Origin: Phytohabitans sp052068095
Lineage (GTDB): Bacteria > Actinomycetota > Actinomycetes > Mycobacteriales > Micromonosporaceae
Assembly (NCBI RefSeq): GCF_052068095.1
Contig: NZ_JBQHDG010000029.1
Location: 71,440-135,439 of the forward strand
Reading direction: 5' to 3'
DNA: 64,000 nucleotides
Of this stretch, positions 28,320-36,853 are shown piece by piece. Position 1 is the stretch's first letter; each line of letters starts with the position of its first letter. Position numbers and translations under genes: made by a program. The notes under the pieces were generated by a model. The model was not told the DNA's origin. It was given only the letters and a program-made list of their open reading frames with translations, and did not search any database.

Positions 28320-29518
28320 TGACCGCGACCGTCAACCACACCCACGCGACGAGCCCACCGGAAGGGCTCACCCCGCAGCACGTGCAGGGCTTCGCCCAGC
28401 TGGCCGCGCGGCTGGCCGACAACATCGGCTCGGTCGTGCTCGGCAAGCCGCAGGTGGTGCGGCTGGCGCTGACCGCGCTGTTCGCTCAGGGGCACGTGCT
28501 GCTCGAAGACGTGCCCGGCGTCGGCAAGACCACGCTCGCCCGCGCGATGGCCGCCACGATCCGGGGGCAGTGGCGGCGCATCCAGTTCACGCCCGACCTG
28601 CTGCCCTCCGACGTGTCCGGCGTGACCATCTTCAACCAGGCCACCCGGGGCTTCGAGTTCCACCCCGGGCCGGTCTTCGCCAACGTGGTGATCGCCGACG
28701 AGATCAACCGCGCCTCCCCCAAGACCCAGTCCGCGCTGCTGGAGGTCATGGAGGAACGCACCGTCACGGTCGACGGCGTGCGGCACCCGGTGCCCCGACC
28801 GTTCCTGGTGGTCGCCACGCAAAACCCGGTCGAGATGGACGGCACCTACCGGCTGCCGGAGGCGCAGCTCGACCGGTTCCTGGTCAAGCTCTCGGTCGGC
28901 TACCCGAGCGAGGCGGTGGAGATCGAGGTGCTGCGCGGCGCGACGATGCGTTCGCCGGAGGCCCTGGAGGCGATCGCCGACACCAACATGATCGGCCAGA
29001 TGGTCGCGATGGCGCAGCGGGTCCACATCGCCGACCCGCTGTACGCGTACGCGGTGCGGCTGGCGGCGGCCACCCGCAACCACCCGCAGGTGCGGGTCGG
29101 CGTGAGCCCCCGTGGCGTGATCGCGCTGACCCGGGCGGCGTGCGCCTATGCGCTGATCGAGGGGCGCGGCTTCGTGCTGCCCGAAGACATGAAGACGCTG
29201 CTGGAGCCGGTCTTCGCGCACCGGGTGCTGCTCACCTCCGACGCCCAGCTGCGCGGGGTCACCCCCGCCGACGTGCTCAACGACGCGATGGAGCAGGTGC
29301 CCGTCCCACTGCCCAACGGCGCGCAGCAACCGCCGCCCGCGGCACACCAAAACGGCACCGCCTACCCCAACGGCACGACCCACCAAAACGGCACCGCCTA
29401 TCCCAACGGCACGACCCACCAAAACGGCACGGCCCACCCCAACGGCGCCGCGTACCAGAGCGGCGCCAACCCGCCCGGCACGTACGGCACGCCTCCCGGG
29501 CGCCACCCGGCGGGATGA
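28319..29518 (+). CDS. MoxR-family AAA+ ATPase with repetitive Asn/Gly-rich tail
   Basis: 399 residues. Walker A is E-D-V-P-G-V-G-K-T-T-L (about residue 60-70) and Walker B V-I-A-D-E-I-N-R-A (about 123). Sensor and arginine-finger regions are present, and the C-terminal AAA lid is followed by an unusual tail of about 70 residues made of H-Q-N-G-T-A-Y-P-N-G-T-T units. MoxR ATPases act as chaperone-like partners of von Willebrand or DUF58 proteins, often in maturation of envelope or metal enzymes. The start overlaps the FN3 stop by one base and the stop overlaps the DUF58 start by four, so a coupled operon is clear. Confidence 0.93.
   Translation: MTATVNHTHATSPPEGLTPQHVQGFAQLAARLADNIGSVVLGKPQVVRLALTALFAQGHVLLEDVPGVGKTTLARAMAATIRGQWRRIQFTPDLLPSDVSGVTIFNQATRGFEFHPGPVFANVVIADEINRASPKTQSALLEVMEERTVTVDGVRHPVPRPFLVVATQNPVEMDGTYRLPEAQLDRFLVKLSVGYPSEAVEIEVLRGATMRSPEALEAIADTNMIGQMVAMAQRVHIADPLYAYAVRLAAATRNHPQVRVGVSPRGVIALTRAACAYALIEGRGFVLPEDMKTLLEPVFAHRVLLTSDAQLRGVTPADVLNDAMEQVPVPLPNGAQQPPPAAHQNGTAYPNGTTHQNGTAYPNGTTHQNGTAHPNGAAYQSGANPPGTYGTPPGRHPAG
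29345..29452 (+). repeat. Three tandem 36-bp repeats in the MoxR gene tail
   Basis: Units at 29345-29380 and 29381-29416 are almost identical; 29417-29452 is diverged. Each encodes twelve residues, H-Q-N-G-T-A-Y-P-N-G-T-T in the first two. Tandem repeats of this kind change copy number readily, giving a tail of variable length outside the ATPase core. Confidence 0.85.
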
Positions 29519-30645
29519 GGCTCACCGCACGCGGCGCCGGCCTGCTCGCCAGCGCGGGCGTGCTGCTGGCGGCCGGCTTCTGGTTCGGCTACCCGGAGCT
29601 CACCCTGCTGGGCAGCGCGGCGGCGATCGCGATCGGCTGCGCGTTCGCCCACGCGGCGTGGCGCCCCGGGCTCTCGGTCAAACGCGTCGCCGACCCAGAG
29701 CGGGTGGCCCGCGGCGACCCGGCCACGATGACGCTGACCGTGCGCAACACCGGCCGGCTCGCCTCGGCCAGCCTGATCGCCGAAGACCGGTGCGGCGCCA
29801 AGCCGGTGCCCGTGCCGCTGCTGCGCCTGCGTCCCGGCCACGACACCACGGTCAGCTACCCGGTGCCGACCCAGCGCCGCGGCGTCCTCCCGGTCGGCCC
29901 GCTGCGGGTCACCCGACGCGACGCGCTCGGCCTTGTCTCGCTGGCCCGCGCCCACGGCGACACCACCAACGTGTGGGTACACCCGCGCATCCACCACCTC
30001 ACCGCGATACCGGCCGGGGTGGCGCGCAGCCTCGACGGCCGGCTCGACCGGGTGCCACACGGCACGATCACGTTCGACTCGTTGCGCGAGTACGTGGTCG
30101 GCGACGAGCTGCGCCGCGTGCACTGGCGCACCAGCGCCAGGGTCGGCGAGCTGATGGTGCGCGAAGACCTCGACACCTCACTCCCCCAGCTCGTCGTGCT
30201 GCTCGACGACCGCGCCTCGGCGCACCCGCGGGAGAGCGTCGACGAGACCTTCGAGTCGGCGTGCGAGGCGGCCGCCTCGGTGCTGGCCGCGGCCGTGCGC
30301 GAAGACGTGCCGGTAACCCTCCAGCTGGTATCCGGCGGCGGCGGCACCGCCAACTTCCTCGACCGGCTCGCCGAGGCACACCTGCACCGCGACGGCGACC
30401 TGCGAGCGGCCACCACCCGCCTGCGCCAGCAGCGCCTCGGCGACACGCTGATCTTCCTCACCGGCCCCGGCGGCGGCGCCGACCTGGGCCTCGTCGGCGC
30501 GCTGCGCGGCCCGTTCCCGGCGGTGGTGGTCGGCATGTTCGGCTCGCACGGCCCGACCCCGGCCGCCGTCGACGGCATGGTGGTGCTCGACGCCAAGGAC
30601 GGAGCCGAGTTCGCCGCCGAGTGGGAAGGCGTCCAGCGGTGGTGA
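29515..30645 (+). CDS. DUF58 domain-containing membrane protein
   Basis: 376 residues. Two membrane helices at the N-terminus (about residues 8-50) are followed by a beta-rich segment and the DUF58 signature near residues 186-215: F-D-S-L-R-E-Y-V-V-G-D-E-L-R-R-V-H-W with the following R-T-S-A-R. A vWA-like fold follows (L-V-V-L-L-D-D-R). DUF58 proteins are partners of MoxR ATPases. Overlaps MoxR by four bases (ATGA) and the next gene by seven. Confidence 0.92.
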   Translation: MRLTARGAGLLASAGVLLAAGFWFGYPELTLLGSAAAIAIGCAFAHAAWRPGLSVKRVADPERVARGDPATMTLTVRNTGRLASASLIAEDRCGAKPVPVPLLRLRPGHDTTVSYPVPTQRRGVLPVGPLRVTRRDALGLVSLARAHGDTTNVWVHPRIHHLTAIPAGVARSLDGRLDRVPHGTITFDSLREYVVGDELRRVHWRTSARVGELMVREDLDTSLPQLVVLLDDRASAHPRESVDETFESACEAAASVLAAAVREDVPVTLQLVSGGGGTANFLDRLAEAHLHRDGDLRAATTRLRQQRLGDTLIFLTGPGGGADLGLVGALRGPFPAVVVGMFGSHGPTPAAVDGMVVLDAKDGAEFAAEWEGVQRW

Positions 30646-32864
30646 AGAAAATCGCGAAGGCGACGCCGGTACCCGTCGTGCTCATGATTTTGATCGGGTT
30701 GAGTGGCGCGGCGCTGGCGCGGATCTACGCCGGCCCGCTGCTGCCCCAGCTCGTCGTCGGCGCGGCGGTCGGCTCGGTCGGGGTGAGCGCCGCGGCCCGG
30801 CGGCTGCCGTCGTGGCTTGTCGCGCCGGTGTCGGTGGCCGCCATGGCCGTCTACACGCTCGTCGCGCTGCGGCTGGCCGCGCAGCGCGCCGACCTGCCCG
30901 GCGGGCTGGCCGACGTGGCCACCGACGCCGCCCGCAACGGCATCCCCCGCCTGCTCACCGCCATGATCCCGGTCGAGCCCACCCCCGACACCGTGCTGGT
31001 GCCGGTGGTCGGGGCGTGGCTGGCCGGGCTCGCCGCCACCGAGGTCGCGGTGCGCTCCGGCCGGGTGCTGCTGGGCTACCTGCCGCCGGCCGCGCTCTAC
31101 GCCGGCGCCCTCTACGTGGTGGGCCCCAATGCCGAGGCCGCCGTGCTGCCCACGCTGGCGTTCGCGGCCGCGGCGGCGGCCGGGCTGGCGATCACCGGCC
31201 GACCACCGACCGCGGCCGGCGACGGCATCGCCGCGCCGGTCCGGGCCGCCATGCGGGTACGGGTGGCCGCCGGCGCCGCCGCGGGCCTGGCCGCGATCGT
31301 CGTGCTCGCCGCGGTGGTGGGCCCGTTCGTCGCCGACCAGGTCAGCACGCGGCCGGTCGACCCGCGCAAGTACGTGCAGCCGCCGCAGGTCGACAGCCTC
31401 GACGAAAACCCGCTGATCCGCATCTCGGGCTGGGCGCTCAACCCCGACCAGCACCTGCTCGACGTCGACGCCCAGCCGGGCGGGCCGGTGCGGCTGCGGC
31501 TGGCGGTGCTCAACGACTACGACGGCATCACCTGGCGGGTCGGCGCCACCTACCGCACCGCCGGGCGGGTGCTGCCCTCCCCGGCCGTCGCACCGGACTC
31601 CACAGTAGACACCGTGCGGCAGCGGGTGACGATCGCCGACCTCACCGGGCGGCTGCTGCCCACCGTGGCCACGCCCACCGCGATCGACGGGGCCCGCGTC
31701 GCCTACGACCCGGGCAGCGGCACGCTCATCCGCCCGGAAGGGCTGCGGTCCGGGCTGGCCTACTCGGTCACCTCCACCCGCGAGCAGCCCGACCTCGGCC
31801 TGCTGTCGGCCGCCGACGTGCCCTCCGGCGCGGCGGTGGCCCGCGTGCTGCGGGTCGGCGACGGCGTGCCGGAGCAGATCCAGCGGCTGGCCGACCAGAT
31901 CGCCGACGAAAACGGCGCGCCCTACCAGCGGGCGGTGGCGATCGAGGAGTTCCTGGCCACGCACTACCGGGTGGTCGCCGACGCGCCGAGCGGCCACGCC
32001 TACCCCAACCTTGGCTTCTTCCTGTTCGGCCCGCGCGGCGGCGGCGGGCAGGAGGGCACCTCGGAGCAGTTCGCCGCCGCCTACGCGCTGCTCGGCCGGC
32101 TGATGGGCCTGCCGACCCGGGTGGTCGTCGGCTTCCAGTCCGCCACCGGCACCGGACCGGTACGCGGCGCGGACGCGCTGGCCTGGCCGGAGGTGCTGTT
32201 CGAGGGCGTGGGTTGGGTGCCGTTCGACCCGATGCCCAAGCCGGACACCGAGCCGCGCCCGGTCGAGGAAGACTTCAAGCCGCCCACCGAGCCGCCGAGC
32301 GAGCCACCCACCGAGGCACCCACCGCCTCCGCCGCCCCCAGCGCCTCCGCCGCGGCGGCCGCCCCGCCGGGCGGCACGAAGGGGCAGCTCACCGGCGCGG
32401 TCGTGGCCGGCGGGCTGAGCACCCTGCTGGTGCTGCTGATCGGCGGCACCGCCGCGGTGCTCCTGACCATGCGGCGCGGCCTGCGGCGCCGGCGGCTGGA
32501 GCACGGCCCGCCGGCCCAGCGGGTGGCCGGCGCCTGGCTGGAGGTCAGCGACGCGCTGCGCCTGGCCGGCCGGCCCGCCGGCCCGCACCTCGACGCGACC
32601 GAGGTGGCCGCGCACGCCCAGGTGGCGGCCGAGGGTCGGCGCGCCAACCCCCGCCTCCGGCAGGCCGCACCACCGATCGAGGAGCTGGCCGAGCTGGTCA
32701 ACCACGCGACGTTCGCACCGTTCGCCACGGACGAGGCCCAGGCCCGCCGGGCCGGCGCGCAGGCGGTGGCGTACGCGGCGGACCTGCGCGCCCGCCGCTC
32801 CTGGTGGCGACGCCTGCTGTGGTCACTGCACCCGGGCCCGCTGCACTGGCACAAGCGCCGCTGA
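30639..32864 (+). CDS. TgpA-like transglutaminase-fold membrane protein lacking catalytic Cys and His
   Basis: 741 residues from the first of two adjacent GTG codons, nine bases after GGGAAGG. About six N-terminal helices form the DUF3488-like membrane part (1-235). An extracellular transglutaminase-like domain covers about 400-540, a Pro/Glu/Thr-rich stalk follows, then one more helix (about 590-615) and a cytoplasmic C-terminal part. In active family members a Cys precedes E-Q-F-A and a His precedes A-W-x-E-V. Here the first position is Ser475 (G-T-S-E-Q-F-A) and the second Leu514 (D-A-L-A-W-P-E-V), while Asp530 (P-F-D-P) is kept. It is probably a non-catalytic binding version. Last gene of the FN3-MoxR-DUF58 operon. 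Confidence 0.88.
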   Translation: MVKKIAKATPVPVVLMILIGLSGAALARIYAGPLLPQLVVGAAVGSVGVSAAARRLPSWLVAPVSVAAMAVYTLVALRLAAQRADLPGGLADVATDAARNGIPRLLTAMIPVEPTPDTVLVPVVGAWLAGLAATEVAVRSGRVLLGYLPPAALYAGALYVVGPNAEAAVLPTLAFAAAAAAGLAITGRPPTAAGDGIAAPVRAAMRVRVAAGAAAGLAAIVVLAAVVGPFVADQVSTRPVDPRKYVQPPQVDSLDENPLIRISGWALNPDQHLLDVDAQPGGPVRLRLAVLNDYDGITWRVGATYRTAGRVLPSPAVAPDSTVDTVRQRVTIADLTGRLLPTVATPTAIDGARVAYDPGSGTLIRPEGLRSGLAYSVTSTREQPDLGLLSAADVPSGAAVARVLRVGDGVPEQIQRLADQIADENGAPYQRAVAIEEFLATHYRVVADAPSGHAYPNLGFFLFGPRGGGGQEGTSEQFAAAYALLGRLMGLPTRVVVGFQSATGTGPVRGADALAWPEVLFEGVGWVPFDPMPKPDTEPRPVEEDFKPPTEPPSEPPTEAPTASAAPSASAAAAAPPGGTKGQLTGAVVAGGLSTLLVLLIGGTAAVLLTMRRGLRRRRLEHGPPAQRVAGAWLEVSDALRLAGRPAGPHLDATEVAAHAQVAAEGRRANPRLRQAAPPIEELAELVNHATFAPFATDEAQARRAGAQAVAYAADLRARRSWWRRLLWSLHPGPLHWHKRR

Positions 32865-32882
32865 CGTGACGGCGACACCCCG

Positions 32883-32901
32883 CTAAGTTAGGCTTCCCTA
32901 A
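32883..32901 (+). promoter_or_regulatory. DtxR/IdeR-type iron-box-like palindrome just before the DUF3159 start
   Basis: CTAAGTTAGGCTTCCCTAA agrees at 15 of 19 positions with the DtxR/IdeR consensus TTAGGTTAGGCTAACCTAA (my hand alignment). It ends one base before the GTG start at 32903, so a bound repressor would cover the start region. There is no ribosome site in this gap, which suggests a leaderless message. Confidence 0.5.
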
Positions 32902-32902
32902 C

Positions 32903-33559
32903 GTGAGGGAGGAGTCGCTGGCCGACCTGCTGGGCGGGCGGCGCGGAGCGGTGGACGCGACGGTGCCACCGCTCGCGTTCGTCGCCGGCTGGCTCGCGAC
33001 CGGCCAGTCACTGTGGGGCGGCGTGATCGCCGCACTAGCGGCCGGCGCGGCCGTGGCCGGGTGGCGGCTGTCCCGCGGCGCCAAGCCCGGCGCCGCCCTC
33101 GTCGGCCTGCTGGCCGTCTGCCTGGCCGCGCTGATCGCCGTCCGCACCGGCCGCGCCGCCGACTTCTTCCTGATCCAGCTCGTCTCGAACGCGGCCAGCG
33201 CCCTCGCCTGGACCCTCAGCATCGTGCTGCGCTGGCCCCTGCTCGGCCTCATCGTCGGCGCGGTGCTGCGTCAGCGCACCCGCTGGCGGCGTGACCCCGA
33301 CCTGCTGCGCGCCTACGGCCGGGCCAGCTGGATCTGGGTCCTCCAGTACGCCGTGCGCCTGGCCGTCTTCCTCCCGCTCTACGCCGCCGACCAGGTCGCC
33401 GCGCTGGGTGTGGCCCGGGCGGCGCTGACCTGGCCGCTGGTCGCCGCCTGCCTCGCGGTGAGCTGGTGGGTGATCCGCCGCTCGCTGCCACCGGACCACC
33501 CGGGCCTGCGCCACCCGGTCACCGCCGACACCCGCGCCGCGACCCCCGCGCCCACCTAG
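32903..33559 (+). CDS. DUF3159 family integral membrane protein
   Basis: 218 residues with five or six membrane helices. The start R-E-E-S-L-A-D-L-L-G-G-R-R-G-A-V-D-A and the later R-D-P-D-L-L-R-A-Y-G-R-A-S-W are typical of DUF3159 proteins, whose function is unknown. GTG directly follows an iron-box-like palindrome without a ribosome site. The stop TAG is part of a CTAG tetramer at which a repeat block begins. Confidence 0.85.
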   Translation: MREESLADLLGGRRGAVDATVPPLAFVAGWLATGQSLWGGVIAALAAGAAVAGWRLSRGAKPGAALVGLLAVCLAALIAVRTGRAADFFLIQLVSNAASALAWTLSIVLRWPLLGLIVGAVLRQRTRWRRDPDLLRAYGRASWIWVLQYAVRLAVFLPLYAADQVAALGVARAALTWPLVAACLAVSWWVIRRSLPPDHPGLRHPVTADTRAATPAPT

Positions 33560-33892
33560 ACGATCCATTCCAAGACACATGCGAGCTACCGCGACGTCCG
33601 TCGTGGTCCAGACCGCTGCTCCCGCGGCCTCACCCGTCCGCCGCCGGTCCCGCTCACCCCGCCCACCCCTGCCCTCGAGAGGGCAGCCCGGTCACCGTCT
33701 GGGCGGGTATACGGGGATCCCTGCCGGGAATTCACGCCCAAGAGGGCTGCCCTCTTGGGCAGGGGTGAGGGCTTGCGGCGCGGGCATGGCAGCGGAGGTC
33801 GGGGATCTCGGCTCGCTCCGCGAGCCGCCGGCCGCAGCGGTCTCCGGCGGGAGCGGCGGTCTACAGCTGACGCGGATCCGGGAAAAGCCTTC
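33556..33892 (+). repeat. CTAG-linked modular intergenic repeat block with a long inverted repeat
   Basis: The block starts at CTAG 33556-33559, which includes the DUF3159 stop, and fills the gap to the caspase gene. It contains a plus-oriented copy of the core module (33585-33643) shared with five other gaps in this window. A large inverted repeat has arms 33664-33689 and 33744-33767, 24 bases matching apart from a two-base insertion. No right-hand CTAG is seen. No coding sense. Confidence 0.65.
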
Positions 33893-36805
33893 TCAGGAAG
33901 GGGTCGCCGACGGGGTGATGGAGCCTGGGATGTCGCGGACGAGCGTGCCGGTGGTGGAGTTCCACAGGCGCACGGTGTTGTTTCCTGTGCCGACGGCCAG
34001 GAGCTTGCTGTCCGGGCTGAACGCGAGGCTGGTGATCTCTCCTCGGTGGCCGGTGAGGGGTGGGCCGATCTCGTCCCAGCTCTCGGGATTCCACAGGCGC
34101 ACCATGCCGGAGCTCTCGAAGGCGCCCGCGAAGTACTTGCCGTCCGGGCTGAAGGCGAAGGCTTGGATCCCGTAGCTGTTGTCCGCGGCCGGGATGAGGG
34201 TGTCGCCGGTGGCCGGGTAGAACAGCTGTAGCCTGCGGCTGTTGCTGGTGGCCACGAGCCATTTGCCGTCCGGGCTGAATCCCACCTGCCCGACGGATCC
34301 CATGTCGCGGGATTTGAAGGGGTTACCGATCGATGCGCCGGTCGCGGGGTTCCAGCGCCGCACGGCCTCGTCGGTGCCGCCGCTGACAAGCACCTTCCCG
34401 TCAGGGCTGAAGGCGACGCTGGTGACGGAGGTGGCACTGCCCGACGGGGACGGCGCCGCCGCGGCTGGGCTGGGCTCGATCGGCTTCTTCGTGCCGACAT
34501 TCCAGATGCGTACCGTGCCGTCGCTGCTGCCGCTGGCGAGCGTCTCGCCCAGCGGGCTGAAGGCGAGGCTGGAGACCCACCCGCTGTGGCCGGTCAAGGG
34601 CTCGCCGACAAGATCCTTCTCGGCGACGTCCCACAGCCGGATGGTATGGGCGGTGTTGCTGGCGCTGGCCAGGAGATTGCCGTCCGGGCTGAACGCGACG
34701 CTGGTGAGTCCGGCGGACGCGGCGTTCAGGTCTCCGCCACCGATGGGCTTACCTGTGTGAGGATTCCACAGTCGGATGAAGCCGTCGTCGCTGCCGGTCG
34801 CGAGCATCTTGCCGTCGGGAGCGAACGCGACGGTGCGGATGCTCGGCGCCGCGGCGCCGCCGCTGCCCTCATCGGCCGCCTGCTCGCCGTCGTAGACGAT
34901 CAGGAAGGTCGCGAGCGACACGACGAGCACGGCGACGCCGGCGACGGCGGCCCGAAATCGGCCGGACCGGACCAGGTCGGCCCGCCAGCCCGGCGGTCGA
35001 TTCCGCGACGGTGTCGGTGCCGCGTGGGGTTTTGGCCGCACCGGCGCGGTAGGCGGTGGCTCGGCCACGACGGCGGTCGGCGCGGCCGGCGTGACGGCCG
35101 GATCGGCCGGCGCGGGGGTCGGCTCCCCCGCGACGGGGGTCGGCTCCGCCACGACGGGGGTCGGCGCGGCCGCGGTAACGGCCGGATCAGCCGGGGTGCG
35201 GGCCGGCTCGGCCGCGACGGGTGTCGGTTCTGCCGCGACGGCGGTCGGCTCCCCCGCGACAGGCGGCGGCTCGGCGGCGGACGGCGGCTCGGCGGCGGAC
35301 GGCGGCTCGGCGGCGGGCGGCGGCTCTGTCGGGGTGGGCTTCGGCGCGGCGGCGGTGGTTTCAGGTTCGTCACGAAGCCCTCGCAGATCCTGCGTCGCCG
35401 CCGCGACGGGTGCGGGTGGCACTTCGAGGGTGGCCGGCTCTGGTTCGACATTCGCGGGCATCGCCGTCGGCGACTGCGGCTCCGCCGCGACGGGCTCCGG
35501 CACCACCGGCTGCGCGGCGACGGGCGCCGGCGCCTGCGGCTCCGCGGCGACGGGCGCGGGCGCCGCCTCCACCTCGACCTGGACGGTGACTTCGCCGGTC
35601 GGCCCCCTGAACGTGATGTGACCGGTCAGCGAGCCGGCCCGGGGCGTCGCGACCGACACGTCGAAGCCGTCCGCTGTCTCCACGACCCGGATCCACGTGT
35701 CGGACGCGTCAGGCGTGCAGGCGCGGGCGACCGGAGGCCCCAGCAGGCGCAGCGTGCGGTGCTCCCGCTCGGCGTCCGGTGTGGACGGTCCGAAGTGGAG
35801 TGCGGGCGGATCCGGCTGGATGGCCGCCTCGTGCAAGCCGGCCTGGGCGGCCTCGGCGACGTAGCGGATGTCGGTGCCGGCGATCTCGGTCAAGGCGGCG
35901 AACGCGCCGGCCGCGGCCTGGAGGTTGTCGCCGGTCAGGCGCGACCGCAGCTCGGTGACGGCGCCGAGTCGGGTGAACATGTTCGTGTCCACCATCGCCG
36001 CCCGCAGGTCGGGTGGCACCTCCATCGGCCGGATGCGCCGGCGGCGGCTGCGGGCCAGGTACAGCTCGCCCTGCATCTCGACGTCGCGGCTCGGTGTCTG
36101 GTGCGGGTTTCGTTCGCGCACCTTGTCGAAGACGTAGTCGTAGAGCTCGTTGAGGGAGACCCAGCCGTCCTCGTCGCGGTCCGCGTTGCCGGTCGCGAGG
36201 CCCTCGACCAGCGCCGCGGTGAACACGGACGGGCTCGGGCCGTGCGCGTCGGCGAGTTGGTCGCCCTCGAAGGCGTACTCGATCGAGCTGGACGCGGTGA
36301 TCACCGCGCGGCCGCGCCCGCCGCCCAGCCGGCCCACCGGAAAGCTGTCCAGCAGGTTGACGTCTCCGGACGCGCGCACCGTGACGCCCTGGCTGAACGC
36401 ACCGCCGTAGCAGCAGTCCAGCAGCAGCACGATGCTCCGTGAGCGGCTGGCCCGCATGCACCGCTGCACGAACGCCGCCGATATCGCGGTCGACCCGAGC
36501 CGGTTGGGGCGGGTGTTGCGGGTGGCGAAGTACAGCTCACCGGACTCGTCCTTCAGCCCGTGGCAGGAGAAGTGCAGCAGCAGCACGTCGTCGGGGCGGC
36601 TTTCGGAAAACAGGTCCTCGATCTGGACGCCGACGTCGTGGGCCGGGCGGTTGCGCGCCACCTCGACGGTGAAGCCGCCGATCTGCGGGTCGCCGAGGAC
36701 GCCGGCCAGCGCGGCCGCGTCCGCCGCGGCCGACCACAGGCGTTGAAGGCCGTCGTGCTCGTACTCGTCGTTGGCGACGATCAGCGCCTTGCGCTCGCCG
36801 TCCAC
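33893..36805 (-). CDS. Caspase-like (C14) peptidase fused to a transmembrane helix and a C-terminal WD40 propeller
   Basis: About 970 residues from the GTG preceded by GGGAG; a TTG two codons further out is possible. A caspase-like domain covers about 1-250, with catalytic His82 (F-S-C-H-G) and Cys132 (L-L-D-C-C-Y-G-G). Within it D-R-D-E-D-G-W-V-S-L-N-E matches an EF-hand calcium loop. After a helical region comes a Pro/Ala/Glu-rich low-complexity stretch (about 420-610). One membrane helix follows (F-R-A-A-V-A-G-V-A-V-L-V-V-S-L), then seven WD40-type repeats (F-S-P-D-G-K-x-L-A-x-G with R-L-W-N). The peptidase is predicted cytoplasmic with the propeller on the other side, or the reverse. An EACC1-like gene lies 31 bases upstream. 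Related pairs are predicted conflict or programmed-death systems. Confidence 0.87.
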   Translation of the reverse strand: MDGERKALIVANDEYEHDGLQRLWSAAADAAALAGVLGDPQIGGFTVEVARNRPAHDVGVQIEDLFSESRPDDVLLLHFSCHGLKDESGELYFATRNTRPNRLGSTAISAAFVQRCMRASRSRSIVLLLDCCYGGAFSQGVTVRASGDVNLLDSFPVGRLGGGRGRAVITASSSIEYAFEGDQLADAHGPSPSVFTAALVEGLATGNADRDEDGWVSLNELYDYVFDKVRERNPHQTPSRDVEMQGELYLARSRRRRIRPMEVPPDLRAAMVDTNMFTRLGAVTELRSRLTGDNLQAAAGAFAALTEIAGTDIRYVAEAAQAGLHEAAIQPDPPALHFGPSTPDAEREHRTLRLLGPPVARACTPDASDTWIRVVETADGFDVSVATPRAGSLTGHITFRGPTGEVTVQVEVEAAPAPVAAEPQAPAPVAAQPVVPEPVAAEPQSPTAMPANVEPEPATLEVPPAPVAAATQDLRGLRDEPETTAAAPKPTPTEPPPAAEPPSAAEPPSAAEPPPVAGEPTAVAAEPTPVAAEPARTPADPAVTAAAPTPVVAEPTPVAGEPTPAPADPAVTPAAPTAVVAEPPPTAPVRPKPHAAPTPSRNRPPGWRADLVRSGRFRAAVAGVAVLVVSLATFLIVYDGEQAADEGSGGAAAPSIRTVAFAPDGKMLATGSDDGFIRLWNPHTGKPIGGGDLNAASAGLTSVAFSPDGNLLASASNTAHTIRLWDVAEKDLVGEPLTGHSGWVSSLAFSPLGETLASGSSDGTVRIWNVGTKKPIEPSPAAAAPSPSGSATSVTSVAFSPDGKVLVSGGTDEAVRRWNPATGASIGNPFKSRDMGSVGQVGFSPDGKWLVATSNSRRLQLFYPATGDTLIPAADNSYGIQAFAFSPDGKYFAGAFESSGMVRLWNPESWDEIGPPLTGHRGEITSLAFSPDSKLLAVGTGNNTVRLWNSTTGTLVRDIPGSITPSATPS

Positions 36806-36853
36806 TGTCAACTCCCGCCGCCGGCGCTGTCCACTGTCAACTCCCGCCGCCGG
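36801..36853. repeat. Tandem duplication at the EACC1/caspase junction
   Basis: The same 24 bases occur at 36801-36824 and 36830-36853, so a 29-base unit is duplicated. Each copy carries GGCGGGAG and a GTG on the minus strand. The right-hand copy overlaps the end and stop of the EACC1-like gene; the left-hand one provides the ribosome site and start of the caspase gene. Confidence 0.8.
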
